A stretch of 64,000 bases of DNA from Hippopus hippopus (taxonomy: Eukaryota > Mollusca > Bivalvia > Cardiida > Cardiidae), in contig OX328098.1 in the NCBI GenBank assembly GCA_946811185.2, positions 24,189,084 through 24,253,083 on the forward strand, given 5' to 3'. Position 1 is the first letter of the stretch, and each line of letters opens with the position of its first letter. Below, piece after piece: positions 12,033-24,361 of the stretch. Made by a program: the position numbers and the translations under genes. A model generated the notes under the pieces. It worked only from the letters and a program-made list of their open reading frames with translations, was not told the DNA's origin and searched no databases.

Positions 12033-12165
12033 CCCTTAAAAAAATCCGTGTTTTTATAGTCTCAAAGAAGAAGGTTTTTTGAAAAATTTGAGGTAATAAG
12101 AGAAAATACTGATAACCAGCAATTGCTTTATTCCCTTTCAAACCCTATAGTTCGAACCCGATTTC
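12033..12165. repeat. MITE family D, diverged
   Basis: cccttaaaaaaatccgtg, tctcaaagaagaaggttttt, agagaaaatactgataacca: the D left half and hairpin with many changes. Confidence 0.45.
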
Positions 12166-12416
12166 TCGAGCCACAGTTTACTTTCAGGTGAAAAAGTCTC
12201 AAATTCAATCGCTGGGTAAACAGTTCGGCATCGTCTCCCTTTGAGCTTACTACACCAATGAAATCATTATTTTCAATTGCTTTAGGATATATTTCAGATC
12301 AACACTTTCAAAAAAGCACCTCGTACCACCTGCAGTGTCAGAAAGGTAAAGGCTTGTTCAATGTTAACATTCACACATAGATTTATTAGGCAAAGCTAGC
12401 AAAGGCCAAAATTTAC

Positions 12417-13274
12417 CGGCAGTTCTGCACTCTGGACCAGGGCTATTTTCTCCGCATTCTGAACAGCTTCCATTTATCCTGTCACATGATCCATTCAGAC
12501 ACGTCTCCTGACACTCAAACTGACACTGTGTACCATAAAAACCATCTTTGCATCCCCTTTGACATGCCCCATTCTCATCAAAACATACGCCTCCGACACA
12601 ACTGTTACTACAGGGTATATGGCATGTGATTAGACCATAAAATTGATCAACACATCCTTCAACACAGTTGTTATAAGCACCAAAACAGTTCTGATTCAGA
12701 CAGTTTATGCTACAGTTACCATCGCAAAAGGGCCCATAGTAACCAATATTACAGTTATAGGAGCAATAGCCCGAATCAATATCACATTCTACAAACCCCA
12801 AGTTATTTGCTGCACAGTTGTTGTTGCATACTTGCTCGCAAGACCTTCCATAAAATTTGGGCTTGCATGCTCCAGTTGAGCAAAAACCGTTGTCTTTTAA
12901 ACAGAGAATCTGGCTGTCATTGTTTGGTCTACAATTCGAACTACAATTATATCCGCAGGATGGTCCAAAAGTTCCGACCTCGCATAATGTACAAGCGCCA
13001 GAAAATTGATCACAAACTGTACATCTGTTTGGACAATCTAAGTCACACGTTGACCAGAAATATCCATTGTTACAACCACGTGGGCACACACCACTGTCTT
13101 GAAAACAGAGGCCATCAACACAGTTAGGGCAGTCCAGGTTACATACACTGCCCCATTTGAACGGGACACAAGAGAAACAGTGTCCCGTGTGACGGTCACA
13201 AGTTCCATTGCCGCAATCCTCCCCTCCAATACAGGTTAAATTGCAAAAATTTCCATGAAATCCTGGATCACAAG
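12417..13274 (-). CDS. Exon 11: large module of 8 EGF-like repeats
   Basis: 858 bp = 286 codons, phase 1 to 1, acceptor CTCTTTTCAG|CT, donor GCCG|GTAAAT. I count 50 cysteines: one opening Cys, eight repeats of six (typical step GxxGxxC-xxxC-xxxC-xxxxC-xxxxGxC-xxC) and one closing Cys in SPGPECRTAG. It opens CDPGFHGNFC and has clear laminin-like CDRHTGHC and CDRINGSC steps. Repeats 4 and 5 have a longer loop between the third and fourth Cys. Many NxS/T sequons (NLT, NGT, NCS, NGS). The in-frame Met 13 bp upstream of the acceptor region is not needed; the AG and phase decide the boundary. The best-preserved reference for the module family. Confidence 0.88.
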
Positions 13275-13547
13275 CTGAAAAGAGCATTGTGAATCATGTT
13301 CTTTTGTTTTAGTGTAAACAGGTCAACTGCTTTGATCAATTTTCTCAGGTGAATGAAACAAAAAAATGAGGTATTGGGAATAAGTACAAAGTTACATGTG
13401 GTTAGTAATGTTGCTTTAATGGCTCGAAGTTATCTGCATCAATCTTGTGTTAGTGCTAGTTATGTTTTCTGCTTGAGCTCTGCCAACAAAGTCATACACA
13501 ATCAGAATGCTTTCCATCTACTTTAGATGTTTAATAATTCTAAAGTG

Positions 13548-13731
13548 TTAACCCTTAGGCTGCTAAGCGCAACTCACTGACTTTTTGCGTACAGTGAAGA
13601 TCAAGATCAGACTGCACACAACTGCACAAGGAGATATCTTTCTCCCAAAAATACCTTTGAAATAGCAAAATTTGTGTTTTTGCTATCGACTAAAAAGTTT
13701 CATGTTAGTTATTTAGCAGGATAGGGGTTAA
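13548..13731. repeat. MITE family A copy with TTAA ends
   Basis: TTAA then cccttaggctgctaagcg at the left; atttagcaggataggggttaa at the right (revcomp shares ccctta/cct-gctaa). One hairpin arm is reduced (gatcagactgcacacaactg). 274 bp upstream of exon 11. Confidence 0.8.
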
Positions 13732-14776
13732 AACACGGTCTAGAAAACAAAAAGATAATTAAATCTGGGAATGTCTATAGATCAAACTCTAGCTCCAGCT
13801 TTAACAACCAACTGCATTTCAAAACTACCATTACCTTAGTTCATATAATTTTATCCTAATGAGTATCATCACAACATAAAATTAATATACATCAAAGACA
13901 TCTACAGATGACTTTGGCTTTTAAGATTGTTTTGGTCTCATCAAAATTCAAGCAGTGTTGATTCAAAATGGTACTGGGCACTTTGTGTGGACAGAACCTG
14001 AATTACAGTGTCCAAGCACAAAACAAGGTTATTGTTTAAAAACTCCAACAGTTAAAACGAGGTTATGCATTGATTAGTTAACGAAAAAGCCTACACATAA
14101 AACTAGTAGGACTGAAATGTAGACCAAATAAGTACAAACTTGATGATGAACAATAAGATTTAAACTGAAACTTACTGGTGCGTGTCAAGCTTTATGTGAT
14201 TAATATTTCTTCGTTTGGGCACAATGCTAGAATTGGGTTACTTAAGTATCCATTTAGGATATTTGTTCTTTTGGGTTCACTGCATTGCTTATTATGAATC
14301 TAATGCTAGAATATTTGTTTTTTTTGGGGGGCTACATGAAGGATAATGATCCATTTAAGATTGTTATTTTTGACTCTTAGTCCCAGATTTTGTTCCTTAT
14401 GTGGTTATATACCATCATATTAGTACTTTGAGTTTTGACACTTTAGATATATAACCTTTTTGATATATACAAATATACTGATTCTTGAGATTTTATTTAT
14501 TCATATTTTTTGGGAGAATGAGGGGGATAAAATGCAAGTCCTTCAGGTTTTTTTTTATGGGTTAGCAAAACCGAGCACAACCGATAACATGGTTAATCTG
14601 TTTTTTCGACAGTCACAGCGATCCTTTAGATAATTAACTCTAGCAATCTATGGGTTTTTTTTTTTTTACATATTAAATGAATATAGGCAAAGCCTGAAAG
14701 CACTTTGTAGCACTGCAATAGAGTTCACTGCGTTTTCTGTTTTCCGCTTTTAATGAGACTCAAATTTTCCACTTTA

Positions 14777-14984
14777 CTTAACGACAAAATTTTACACTTG
14801 TCTAAACTGAATTATTTGCAGACGAAAAGGTAAATGTTACGGAAATGATGGGATTGGTCTCTGAAAGCATTTTTGGAAACGGAGAAAGTGCTGGTTACCA
14901 TAATTTTCTCCTTCTTCTACAGTGCTATCAAGAGCTCATTTTCTTGGAGTTGTTAAAACTCACGATTGTGTTAAAAAAGGTTAA
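14777..14984. repeat. MITE family D copy with TTAA ends
   Basis: Left ttaacgacaaaattttacac, core gagaaagtgctggttaccat and ttttctccttcttc, right gattgtgttaaaaaaggtta. Confidence 0.65.
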
Positions 14985-14989
14985 GTGAG

Positions 14990-16290
14990 TTAAATAGTGC
15001 ATTTATCTTAGTAATGAAGCCGATATTTTGCAAAGCATTCGGAAATTTCTGGCTATCAATGACCATACATTTATCTGGAATTCAGAGGTGAAGGCAAAAG
15101 CTATTACCACTTTCAAAGATATCCTGATGACTCTTTTGCTCGTGAACATGATCTCAGGCCTAAATAACACAAAATAATTTTGATCCTGTCATGCAATTAA
15201 ATATTTTTAATCCTATGAAGGAGGGTTTCTGGTAAACAGGTCTTAGCTTGTCTATAGAATGAAAGACACACAATACGAAACAAGTTACTTTTCAACTGCA
15301 TACGAGAGGTCCACCTTGTACGATACACATTACACAGTTACGTTGCAAGCCAAGCAGTACAGCTATTCATTTGTAAATAAAGAACCTTAAGACACTGCGC
15401 GGTAAATGAAAAATTAGCTGGTATCAACGAGTTTCGTTATTTCTTTATTAGTCATACATTTCTATTGATTCCCCCAAAACACGCTTTGTGTCATATTGAT
15501 TTCCCACACACATGCACACATTTTTCTTGTTTCAAACCTTTCCTACGCGATCCATGACTAGTCTAGTACCACCCTGAGGATGGCCCCGTTTAGAACTATT
15601 GTGGAGTATGCAGAAAATGCCTTTAGCTGCCATTCTTTTCCATTTTCCAAATGGTAACCAGCATTCCTCATTCTACCCTTTCAAACGAATTTCCCATCCA
15701 GAAGTCTCATTTGATTTTTCATTGGGAAATCGTTTCAATACTGATTGTTCTAAAATTGTGCTTTGTGGTAAACAGCTCACCAATTTGATACTTCAATAAT
15801 ACTATGGACATTAACGTTCTGTTTCTCATTTGTTTATAGTCCATGCTATCCTTTTGGATGCTCCAGATAAGTCTGAAGGATAACGATGGAAACGCGATAT
15901 CCAGGTTGGGTTTAAAAGGTTCATTTGTATTTACTTGTATGTTTAAAAATATAATCTCAACTTCTATTTCCAATATCAGCAAAAAAAAAAAAAAAGGTTA
16001 GTACAAAGATATGTTCAAAAAGCATGAACTACTCGAAGAAGTAATACAACTACCTACCTTATACTTTGGCGGTCTTTGCAGCACGCAGTCACTCCAAACA
16101 AATTTCGAATGGTAAAAAGTTGAATTGTATCACTGTCCCCCAAAATTCAAAGCAAATCGTGTGATGTACAGCATGCATCACAAAGTGCTCAAACACTCGT
16201 TGAGTTTCCGTATTGACCATATTTACGATTTACGCAGCAAAGCATGCTTGCACAATAAAGCAAACTCTGCACATAGTATATTTACGCAAA
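14990..16290. other. Intron 10 part, only faint repeat traces
   Basis: A weak D-like stretch near 15,590-15,780 (ttttccaaatggtaaccagc, gtgctttgtggtaaacag). Otherwise AT-rich, with no coding signal. Confidence 0.35.
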
Positions 16291-16294
16291 ACCT

Positions 16295-16468
16295 GGGTCC
16301 GCATTCACCAAGCATTCTTAAGAACATTCTTAGTCTTATTCTCCAAGATTTTCTAAACTTGAAAGTAACAAAACTTCTGGTTGACTTAACTATTTGGTTT
16401 AGCCAATCACATGTTGTATTGAAATAATGCTAGTAATGCTCTTAGGAATAGTTGGTGAATACGGTCCC
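16295..16468. repeat. Palindromic MITE family G copy
   Basis: Inverted ends gggtccgcattcaccaagca and gttggtgaatacggtccc. Inside: cttagtcttattctccaaga and tttggtttagccaatcacat. Confidence 0.7.
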
Positions 16469-16552
16469 TGGACTGAACATAGCACAGAAAATAGAACAAG
16501 ACAAACGGGACTAAACATCGTAAAACAAAACAAAAGGAAAATACTATTGGAT

Positions 16553-16592
16553 AGTTTTTTTTTTTTTTTTTTTTATTATTATTATTTTTAAA
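16553..16592. repeat. Poly-T / TTA tract
   Basis: Long T run followed by attattattatt; simple repeat. Confidence 0.8.
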
Positions 16593-16640
16593 TTTATATA
16601 TTTAGATTCAAATGATAAAGTGTATTGTGTCCAGAACATG

Positions 16641-16880
16641 TGAGCTATGCTCTGTGAAAAGGCGGTTTAATGCAAACGCAAAAAAGTGCCGACCCATGTC
16701 AGTCTGCGCGGACAGCGCAGGCTGACATAAATTGAAACCCTTTTGTTCTTTATAAATTTTCTGCATGTCCAAGGACCTATTATACAAAATTGGATTTGTG
16801 GATCTATAGTTATTTGATGACTTGCTCGGTATCATGTATCAAGTAGATGAAGTAACCACCCTTTTGCCAGACTATGGCCC
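16641..16880. repeat. MITE family C copy
   Basis: Ends gagctatgctctgtgaaaag and ccttttgccagactatggcc; hairpin arms catgtcagtctgcgcgga / gcgcaggctgacat; internal ttctgcatgtccaaggacc. Confidence 0.75.
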
Positions 16881-16899
16881 ACGTGTTTGGGCTGCTAAT

Positions 16900-17840
16900 T
16901 TTACATCAGACACATTTCACTCATTGATAAACACATTTGTGGTAGACAACTTTATAAATTCCCGTGCAACGTACGGATAATCAAAATGAACATAGGTTTA
17001 ATACATAAAGACATGTGAAAACATCGCGACGTCGCTCATTACATAGTTTCACCTTTATAGATCATATTTTCAAAAAAAAATTGTCTGCTGCAAGGGGAAC
17101 ACTCAAAAACAATTTGATGTATTCCGCTACGATCCTGGAGTAGGTAGTGTTCATGAAAAAATCGTGGTAAAGAGCATAAACAATGTAGATGGAGCCAATT
17201 TTCTTCTTGCCGAGATGTTTTTATCAGCTGTATTTTGCAAGATACGTCGAATCATACCAACATGAAGTTGACAGCTGGACGGATAAAGAACGGACAACAA
17301 AACAGAAAAAAAAAACAAACAAAGCAATACAAAGACACCAGTGAGCATTTTTTTATAGCGTGGACAGTATGCAAGCTGCATTTGTTCATTCTGTGTAAGG
17401 CAACTTAAATGAGAGTGGTGTTGTTGTTTGCAAAATCAAAGGCGTTACCTGCTCTATAGTGCACATGCATGTTATATTGCTTCTTATGAAATAGATGGCT
17501 TGTATTAAGAACAACCTAACTGAAGGATTATAATAATAAGTGTACAGTTGTGATTTTTTGAAAATACTTCTTTACAAATAAGAAAGAAGTTTGCCGGTAC
17601 TGACGAAGCCATTTGCACAGTCTGCTCTTTAGTACACATACATTTACGATATTTCTAACTAGAGAAATAACTTTATTTTGGTACTGATTGCAAAAACATA
17701 GTAGAACTAAAACTTTGAAAGACAGCATTCAAATCAAGAAAAAAAAAAGAAATAGATAACATAATCTGTAAAATGCGTAGCAAGATCACTGTGCTAATTG
17801 TTATCAGTACAAGCGTTTACTATCATGCATTGAAGCAGTA
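16900..17840. other. Intron 10 part, no clear feature
   Basis: AT-rich sequence with no family A-G repeat seen; the short open frames here show no domain signature. Confidence 0.3.
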
Positions 17841-17844
17841 ATTT

Positions 17845-18054
17845 TAATCATTGTCCTGCTAGAAAAGTTGAGAAACCTTCAAGCCGATAGAAAAGACACA
17901 TATAGTGCTATTTCAAACTTAATTTTTGGAGAAAAATATCTCTTTACCGGACAGTGGAGATCCAAGATCAGACTGCACGTTTTGTGCAGTCTGATCTTGA
18001 TCTATATTGTCCGCAAAAGGTCAGTTAGTCGCGCTTAGCAGCCTAATGGTTAAC
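17845..18054. repeat. MITE family A copy
   Basis: Complement orientation: ends tcctgctagaaaagttgaga and gcgcttagcagcctaatggttaa (in two parts); hairpin gatcagactgcacgttttgt with its gtgcagtctgatc arm. Confidence 0.8.
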
Positions 18055-18443
18055 AGGTTTTGTAAGAAAAATCGCTTCAATAATCAAAAAAGGAAAGACG
18101 TCTTTTGAAAGGTGAAAGGTGGTAAAACTTTTAAAGGTTAAATGGTAAATGATATTATAGAAGTAAAATCATTTCAGAACTTGTTGTGCTGTCTTAAAGA
18201 ACCTGGTGTTCTATTCACTGATGATTAGTTTTTGTTGTGCATCTTAATTCCAAAGATAGCCATTTGATTGACTGAGAAATTCTGACTCTAGAAATCAAAT
18301 AGGTAGTATGAGAATTTGTAATTAAGACCTTATAAAGAGCGGTGATTGAAAAAAGTGCGTGACTGCATAAGCTGCTACACTAAAAGTTTTTGTTTTTTAA
18401 CAAAAGAGGGTGAAAAAGATCTCAGGATAAGAATCTAAAAGAA

Positions 18444-18672
18444 TTAACCCCTAAGCTGCTAAGCGCGACTCAAGGACCTTTTGCGGACATTGAAGATCAA
18501 GATCAGACTGCACAGAACGTGCAGTCTGATCTTGAATCTACACTGTCCGATGAGGAGATATTTCTCCCCCAAAATCTCCCCCAAAAAAAAAAACTTTGAT
18601 ATAGCAACACTTGGGTTCCATACTATCAACTTGAGGGTATCATTTAAAAGATTCAGCAAGATAAGGGTTAAT
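18444..18672. repeat. MITE family A copy with TTAA ends
   Basis: ttaacccctaagctgctaag ... agcaagataagggttaa, hairpin gatcagactgcacagaacgt / gcagtctgatc, with a local duplication ctcccccaaaatctccccca. Confidence 0.85.
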
Positions 18673-18782
18673 TCATATCGTTGTTGTACTTGAAATAGTC
18701 ATAGTACATGTAGATCTAGTTTACTATTGGATCTGTTGTTGTTTTTTTTATTTTCTAATGCAGTATATAGGATCTGACATGA

Positions 18783-18906
18783 GTTGGTGTTTGAGATAAA
18801 ATTTTATTAAACGAGTCGAGGGAAAATGTTATTAAACGAGCCTTTAGCGAGCTTAATAACATTTTTTCTTGACGAGTTTAAATTTCTTTTATCTCAAACG
18901 CCGACG
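18783..18906. repeat. Fold-back palindrome
   Basis: Arm gtttgagataaaattttatt...cgagggaaaatgttattaaa pairs with taataacattttttcttgac...ttatctcaaacg. About 60 bp arms with a short loop near ctttagcg. Confidence 0.75.
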
Positions 18907-19484
18907 ATTGTCATATTCTTCTTATCACATAACGATATTTCACAAATTATAGGTCAGAATATGCAAAAACATCTACAGATGCATCCGCGGTAATAACAAG
19001 CGACAGCGAGTTACGGGCGAAGCCCTTAACGAGCAAAGCTCGTTTTGCGGTAACACCGTTCTAGATTTTTGAAAATGAAATTCCGACTTCGTTATGGGTT
19101 TTAGTCTAAATCTAGATAGGGATGACTAAAAATTGAGTGTCTTCCGGTTAGTCGCACAGCGTAACACGTATGACAATCTTTCGCACAAGTACCTGATTGG
19201 TCAAAAATGACAATAATTATCTACCGATGTGATGATTACTTAACAATCATTATCACTTTAATGAGTACAGATTATCTAATTTGTAACTTATTCTCAGCGT
19301 ATTAAGCGTCTATTTGTGTATAAACATACGCAATGCCGGATCTATGCTAGCAAATAATGACGTCATTAAGCATACTATTCTTACGTCATGCTCGAGCCGT
19401 TTTTTCGCGGAAAATATTGTGTCGTAGAAATCATGACTAAACTAGTTTTTTGACTCTTTCAAAATACCATTTGCAGAGAAAGCC

Positions 19485-19703
19485 GGATTTATGATCTGTA
19501 AAAAGGGGGCATATTGTATCTGCAAAAACTATCGACCAGGTCTGCCTGTGCAGTCCGCGCAACCTGCATGTCAAAAGACCAGTATGCATAGCTTTTGATT
19601 CAGTCAGTTATCATACAATATGGATGTATAATTATGTGATAGCTTGCTTGGTATCATGCATCACGGAGATGCATTAAACCCTCTTTTACCGCAACATGGC
19701 TCA
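19485..19703. repeat. MITE family C copy
   Basis: tgatctgtaaaaagggggca ... gatgcattaaaccctctttt; hairpin reduced to ggtctgcctgtgcagtccgc. Confidence 0.7.
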
Positions 19704-20039
19704 AATATATTTATTTGCTACGAAAGCTTGTTGATAGATCGAACAGTTTGGCGTGTTTTTTTTTTTTGCCGTAAGTTGGATATCTATCCGATAACTTAGC
19801 AAGTTTCATTCCTAGGCTTGATCTAGATCTAGTCATTGCGACAAATTCATTCCTTTATCTACACTGATCACTGTTTCAGTGATGGACGTGCAGGAAAGCA
19901 GATGGGATGAAAAAGGAAAGCTACGTATAATCTGATTGTACATAGCGATCAACGCACTCTGATTTTAAAGAAACTACTGGTAAAACATGGATAGACCTGT
20001 GCACTAACGAAGAAATGAAAAACAAAAAAAGATTCTGTT

Positions 20040-20170
20040 TTTGTTTGTTTGTTTGTTTGTTTGTTTTTCCTTTTGTGTGTAGATCTATATTCATTGCGGC
20101 GGCAAGTGCACCTACCATGCGATCCTGAAGTTCCTGTTAACAGTACTCTGCTCAATATTCTTCTCAACCT
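20040..20170 (-). repeat. SINE F fragment
   Basis: (gttt)n then gcggcggcaagtgcacctac, catgcgatcctgaagttcct, ttaacagtactctgctcaat: tail part of the SINE without the tRNA head. Confidence 0.55.
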
Positions 20171-20599
20171 ACAGATTCCTCGTAAAAATCAGTCTCTGTT
20201 ATATATATCTAGATCTACATTCAGTGAGGAAATGTTCCCGTAAAATGGTCTTTAAAAGTATGTGAACCAATAATCATTCGAAGTTAATTTTTTTCTAGAC
20301 ATAAATTAACAAAATTGTCAAGGAACTGTCTTTATTTTTTTAAGGAAATCAGGGACAGTTCGCTCTATTTCACAAGTATAAATCTACGAAAGAAAAATAC
20401 TTTCTACATTTGACAACGCTCAAAATTAGTTTTGGCAAAGCCGGAATTCGAACTCAAAACCCTTTGATTTCAAGATCTAGAATTTAGCTCGTCATTCGCA
20501 TTTATTGATATTTGTTCCACAAATCATTCACCTCGCTCGTATTGAGGCTTTGCCTTTTTCATATTATCCATAAAAACCGTTCACTTCTATGAAATACAT

Positions 20600-20705
20600 A
20601 CAAAATGACGCCAAAAATGACGTCACACAATTGTGATATCAAACGTGTATAAGATAAGAATATTCGTAATGGGTATATCACACTAACAAGGGAGGTTATG
20701 TGATA
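20600..20705. repeat. Copy of a ~100 bp repeat shared with 34.07 kb
   Basis: tgacgtcacacaattgtgat, tcaaacgtgtataagataag, gggaggttatgtgataaatg; the same order of words occurs at 34070-34165. Confidence 0.6.
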
Positions 20706-21094
20706 AATGCATTTTCGATGTTTACGTAATGGTTAGACTTTTATTTCATTAGATATTTCAAGAAATTAGAGAGTCCATTTGTACATGCTTACATGTATAA
20801 AATAACTCATAATTTTTCTAGAAATTCTAGGGATAAAAACAAAATAATGCACATAATAAAAGTGCATCTTTTTAATTAAGAATACTGAACAGGTCGTCGA
20901 ATTATATGGATTTATGTTTTTTTAAAACCAACTGATTCTTCCTGAAGAATGTTCATTTGACACGCAAACACTTTCACAAAAGCAAAAGGTTTCGACAAGG
21001 TGAGCTTGCCAGACTGAGTAGGCCGACACGAGTCGATACTTTTTGCAGATGCACTGATTAAACCTTCTATTTGACAAAGCATGACTCACAGATA

Positions 21095-21322
21095 CTATGG
21101 CCTGCAACACGCGAAAAGGGGCATTCGGACATTTGCTAATCCGTAACGACACTTTCCGTTTTTATGTAATTTTCTGTTTTGCGCAAGTCCTCCGAAGGAC
21201 AAACTCTAATGTAGTCGTAAAGCGTCGTCTCGGAACAGCCTGCATGGACTGCGCAGGCTGATCCGAGACGACACTTTACGCAAATGTCCGAATGCCCCTT
21301 TTCGCGTGTTGCAAGCCATATA
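21095..21322. repeat. MITE family B copy
   Basis: ctatggcctgcaacacgcga / cgcgtgttgcaagccatata ends; gaaaaggggcattcggacat on both arms, centre with tgcgcaggctgatccgagac. Confidence 0.85.
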
Positions 21323-21591
21323 ATATGTGTCAAAACTGCGTAATTGTTCTGGCGAGTGTGTGCACATGTATATGAGTTAACTGTTATTTACGTAAAACTA
21401 TAACAAAGAAAAAAAAATGTAATGCAAGAGGTACATCTTATTATCGGTAGAGAGTAACATGAAGATAAGTAAAAAAAAGTTTAAACCAAAAGATGCAAAG
21501 GAAAACACTTCGATAAAAGCCAAAAAGACCATAATAGCAACTCTCTAAATGTGAATAAAAGATATGTTTAACTTATTATCGAACATTCCTG

Positions 21592-21795
21592 TGTTTTAAA
21601 ATCCTGTGAGATAAGGCTTTTGAAAACATAGGAGGGAAAAGAGAAAATAATGGTGACCAACACTTTCTCCCTTTCCCACAACGTTTTCTACATTTTTGAT
21701 AAAAAAAAATCTTATCATTACAGTCAAGATTAATTTGTCGTCTGCAAATACTTTGAGTTTGGACAATTCAGAAAAATTGTCGTCTGATAAAAAGG
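21592..21795. repeat. MITE family D copy
   Basis: aggcttttgaaaacatagga, core gagaaaataatggtgaccaa, ccctttcccacaacgttttc, end attgtcgtctgataaaaagg. Confidence 0.65.
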
Positions 21796-22705
21796 TGAAG
21801 GAACACAGTGTACAACTGAAAAGCAGTTCCTCGTAAGAATACACCCAGAAAGGTTTCAACATAGCAAAGTCGAACATTCTAAAGGTCTCGTTAATTAAGC
21901 AGCTATTGCGATTGGACTGATACAAAATAACGACGGATACTGGGAAACCCTCTACCAATCAATCCCAAATATATTGATGAAAATGTTTTCAATTTTGAAA
22001 TCAAAACCACCCCCTCTGTCTGGAGCTCTGTGTAAGATTTTGGGTTTATTAGTAAAAGTTCAGACCATGAATACGTAAGACTTTGTTATTGTGGTAAAGA
22101 CAAAAATTCCTTGTAAAGCATTTTTTTTTATTATCATTATTATCTATATTCTTTTTGATAATAAAATCTAACAATTGGTCTAAAGAAAAAAGTGTTCCTG
22201 TAGGTAGAAATGCGTTAATGAAGTGAATATTAAATCAATAAAAGCATGCAGTTGTTAGTAAGTATTATTGGCTTTGTGTTCCAGTTTTCACCAATCTACA
22301 AATCGACCATATTATACATACTTTTATCAGGTAAGCATTGCAGTTTTTGCACATTAGTTTATTCAACCCGAAGTGACTATAATAAGCCAAGGGTAACTAT
22401 AAACGTAGGAATACCAGTACGTGGTATGATCCAAAACCGAGAGGAGGGAAGGTTGAGCACAGTGTTTTAAGCCATCACCATAATTATTATCCCTAGTGGT
22501 GGCAACACGAGACATTGCTGGTCACTTGCAAGTTATCTTTTTGTTATATGATTTTAAACACTAAACCTTGGTATAGGCTGCCAATGATAATTTTACATCA
22601 CCAGACACCGTAAAGGAGCGACCAGTAATTTGTGAAAAAGAAGTTTTTTTTTTTTCTTCTCATGGTCGTTTAAACTCGGGGCTGTGTGGTAAAGGGTTTT
22701 TAGAC

Positions 22706-22780
22706 ATAGAAAGTAACGCAACTTCTGATTGGCTAAACCATTTGGTTTAGCCAATCAGAAATTGTGTTACTTTCAAAATC
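22706..22780. repeat. Family G-like palindrome
   Basis: gaaagtaacgcaacttctga ttggctaaacc pairs with ggtttagccaatcagaaatt gtgttactttc; short near-perfect hairpin. Confidence 0.75.
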
Positions 22781-22789
22781 AAATTTAGA

Positions 22790-23400
22790 AAAATCGCGTG
22801 AACAAGACTTAAAATGTACTTCAGAATGGTTGATTTATACGGGTCCTAAAAACATTGTAGTGTATGTAGAAGCTGCTCCTGGCAAGAAACTTCTCCATTA
22901 TAAACAAGGAATTCATTCACGTTATCACTTTAGAGTATTAAATGCTATTTTACTGCAGTAGTGAATAGAAATAATCATCGCTTAGAAAGACTGGTGAAAA
23001 TTGTTACAGAAAAGTGAATAAGCAATAGTTATAGAGAGGTGCAGGGTTAGTGAAGGAAATGTTAGTACCATATTTAATATCTTTGTATCTTTGCCATTAA
23101 CGGCCAAAAGTAAATACATCTGAAGTGACATTGCAGGCACATTTAATTCATACCATTTAGAAATATTGGTATTATTATGAGTGCAACCATTTTAGTACAG
23201 TCTGTGAAAGTACCAGTTGCTGGCAGAAAAAGAGACCTTTCGAACGGCTTTGGAAGTGTAAGGCTTGTAAAATATGGATACTTAACTTTAAATATGACTT
23301 AACTTATAAATAAGCAATTAACGTTTTTGGCATATTTCTCTTGTGTCACAACGTTTGAACATGCTGCTAGAAGCAAGGCTAAAGGAAATCACCTGCTGGA
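22790..23400. other. Intron 10 part, no clear feature
   Basis: No repeat or coding signal recognised. Confidence 0.3.
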
Positions 23401-23407
23401 AGAAATA

Positions 23408-23669
23408 AGTCATGCGCTGTGAAAAAGGGGTTTAATGCATCTGCAAAAAAGTATCGACTCATGTCAGCGTACGCAGTCCGCGCAGGCTGAGCTGGATCCA
23501 AACATTTTGCTATTTGTAAGTTTTCTGCGTGTTCAAGGACCAGTATAACTCCATTTATAGTCGATTATTGGACTAAATGGATTTTATGGATCGATAATTA
23601 TGTGATGACTTGCTTGTTTCAATGTGTCACGGAAATGCATTTAACCCCCTTTTGCCATAGCATGACTCA
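23408..23669. repeat. MITE family C copy
   Basis: aagtcatgcgctgtgaaaaa ... ccccttttgccatagcatga; hairpin cgcagtccgcgcaggctgag; internal attatgtgatgacttgcttg. Confidence 0.8.
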
Positions 23670-23699
23670 AAATATGAGAAGGCACCGCATTAAATAGAG

Positions 23700-23858
23700 T
23701 TTATTTCATCAGCTTGTGGTTAATATGGGGAAATATTTGCAGAAAAAGGGAAAGGTATGCAAAAATAACGAGTGCCGTAAGGCAAGAGTTATTTTCGCGG
23801 ACCTTTCCCTTTTGAGGCAAATATTTCCCCATATTAACCACAAGCTGATGAAATAAAT
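23700..23858. repeat. ~159 bp near-perfect palindrome
   Basis: tttatttcatcagcttgtgg...atggggaaatatttgc pairs with gcaaatatttccccat...ccacaagctgatgaaataaa; the inner gggaaaggt / acctttccc also pairs. A fold-back MITE. Confidence 0.85.
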
Positions 23859-24105
23859 TATATATTATATTTCCTCTGATTATTTTGTCAACGAATGCCA
23901 CTTTTAAAACTTAAAAACTTGAAAAACTTAAAAAAGTAGTTCCAGATTTTCGGTAGGAGGAAAATATTCACTGTGACGGGGAAATAATTCCCCCCAGCTT
24001 AAATTACGACATTTCTTTACCCATAACATTTCTAAAAATAGACACATGAAATATAATATACAGCCAATATCGGCAAAAAGTGACGAAAATGGACTGTCTT
24101 TAGGG

Positions 24106-24320
24106 TTCTTAAGCCTTCGACTGCTTAGCGCGACTCACTGACCTTTTGCGGACAGTGTAGATCAAGATCAGACTGCACAGAACGTGCAGTCTGATCTTGG
24201 ATCTACACTGTCCTAGAAGGAGTTATTCTTCCTCAAAACATACCTTTGAAATAGCAATATTTGGGTTTTTAATATCGAATTGAAAACTTCATGTTAGTTA
24301 TTTAGCAGGATAAGGATTAA
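24106..24320. repeat. MITE family A copy
   Basis: gttcttaagccttcgactgc, hairpin gatcagactgcacagaacgt, right end atttagcaggataaggatta. Confidence 0.85.
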
Positions 24321-24361
24321 CTGTTTACAAAAGAACAAAGTTGCCTACTTTAACTCTAATT

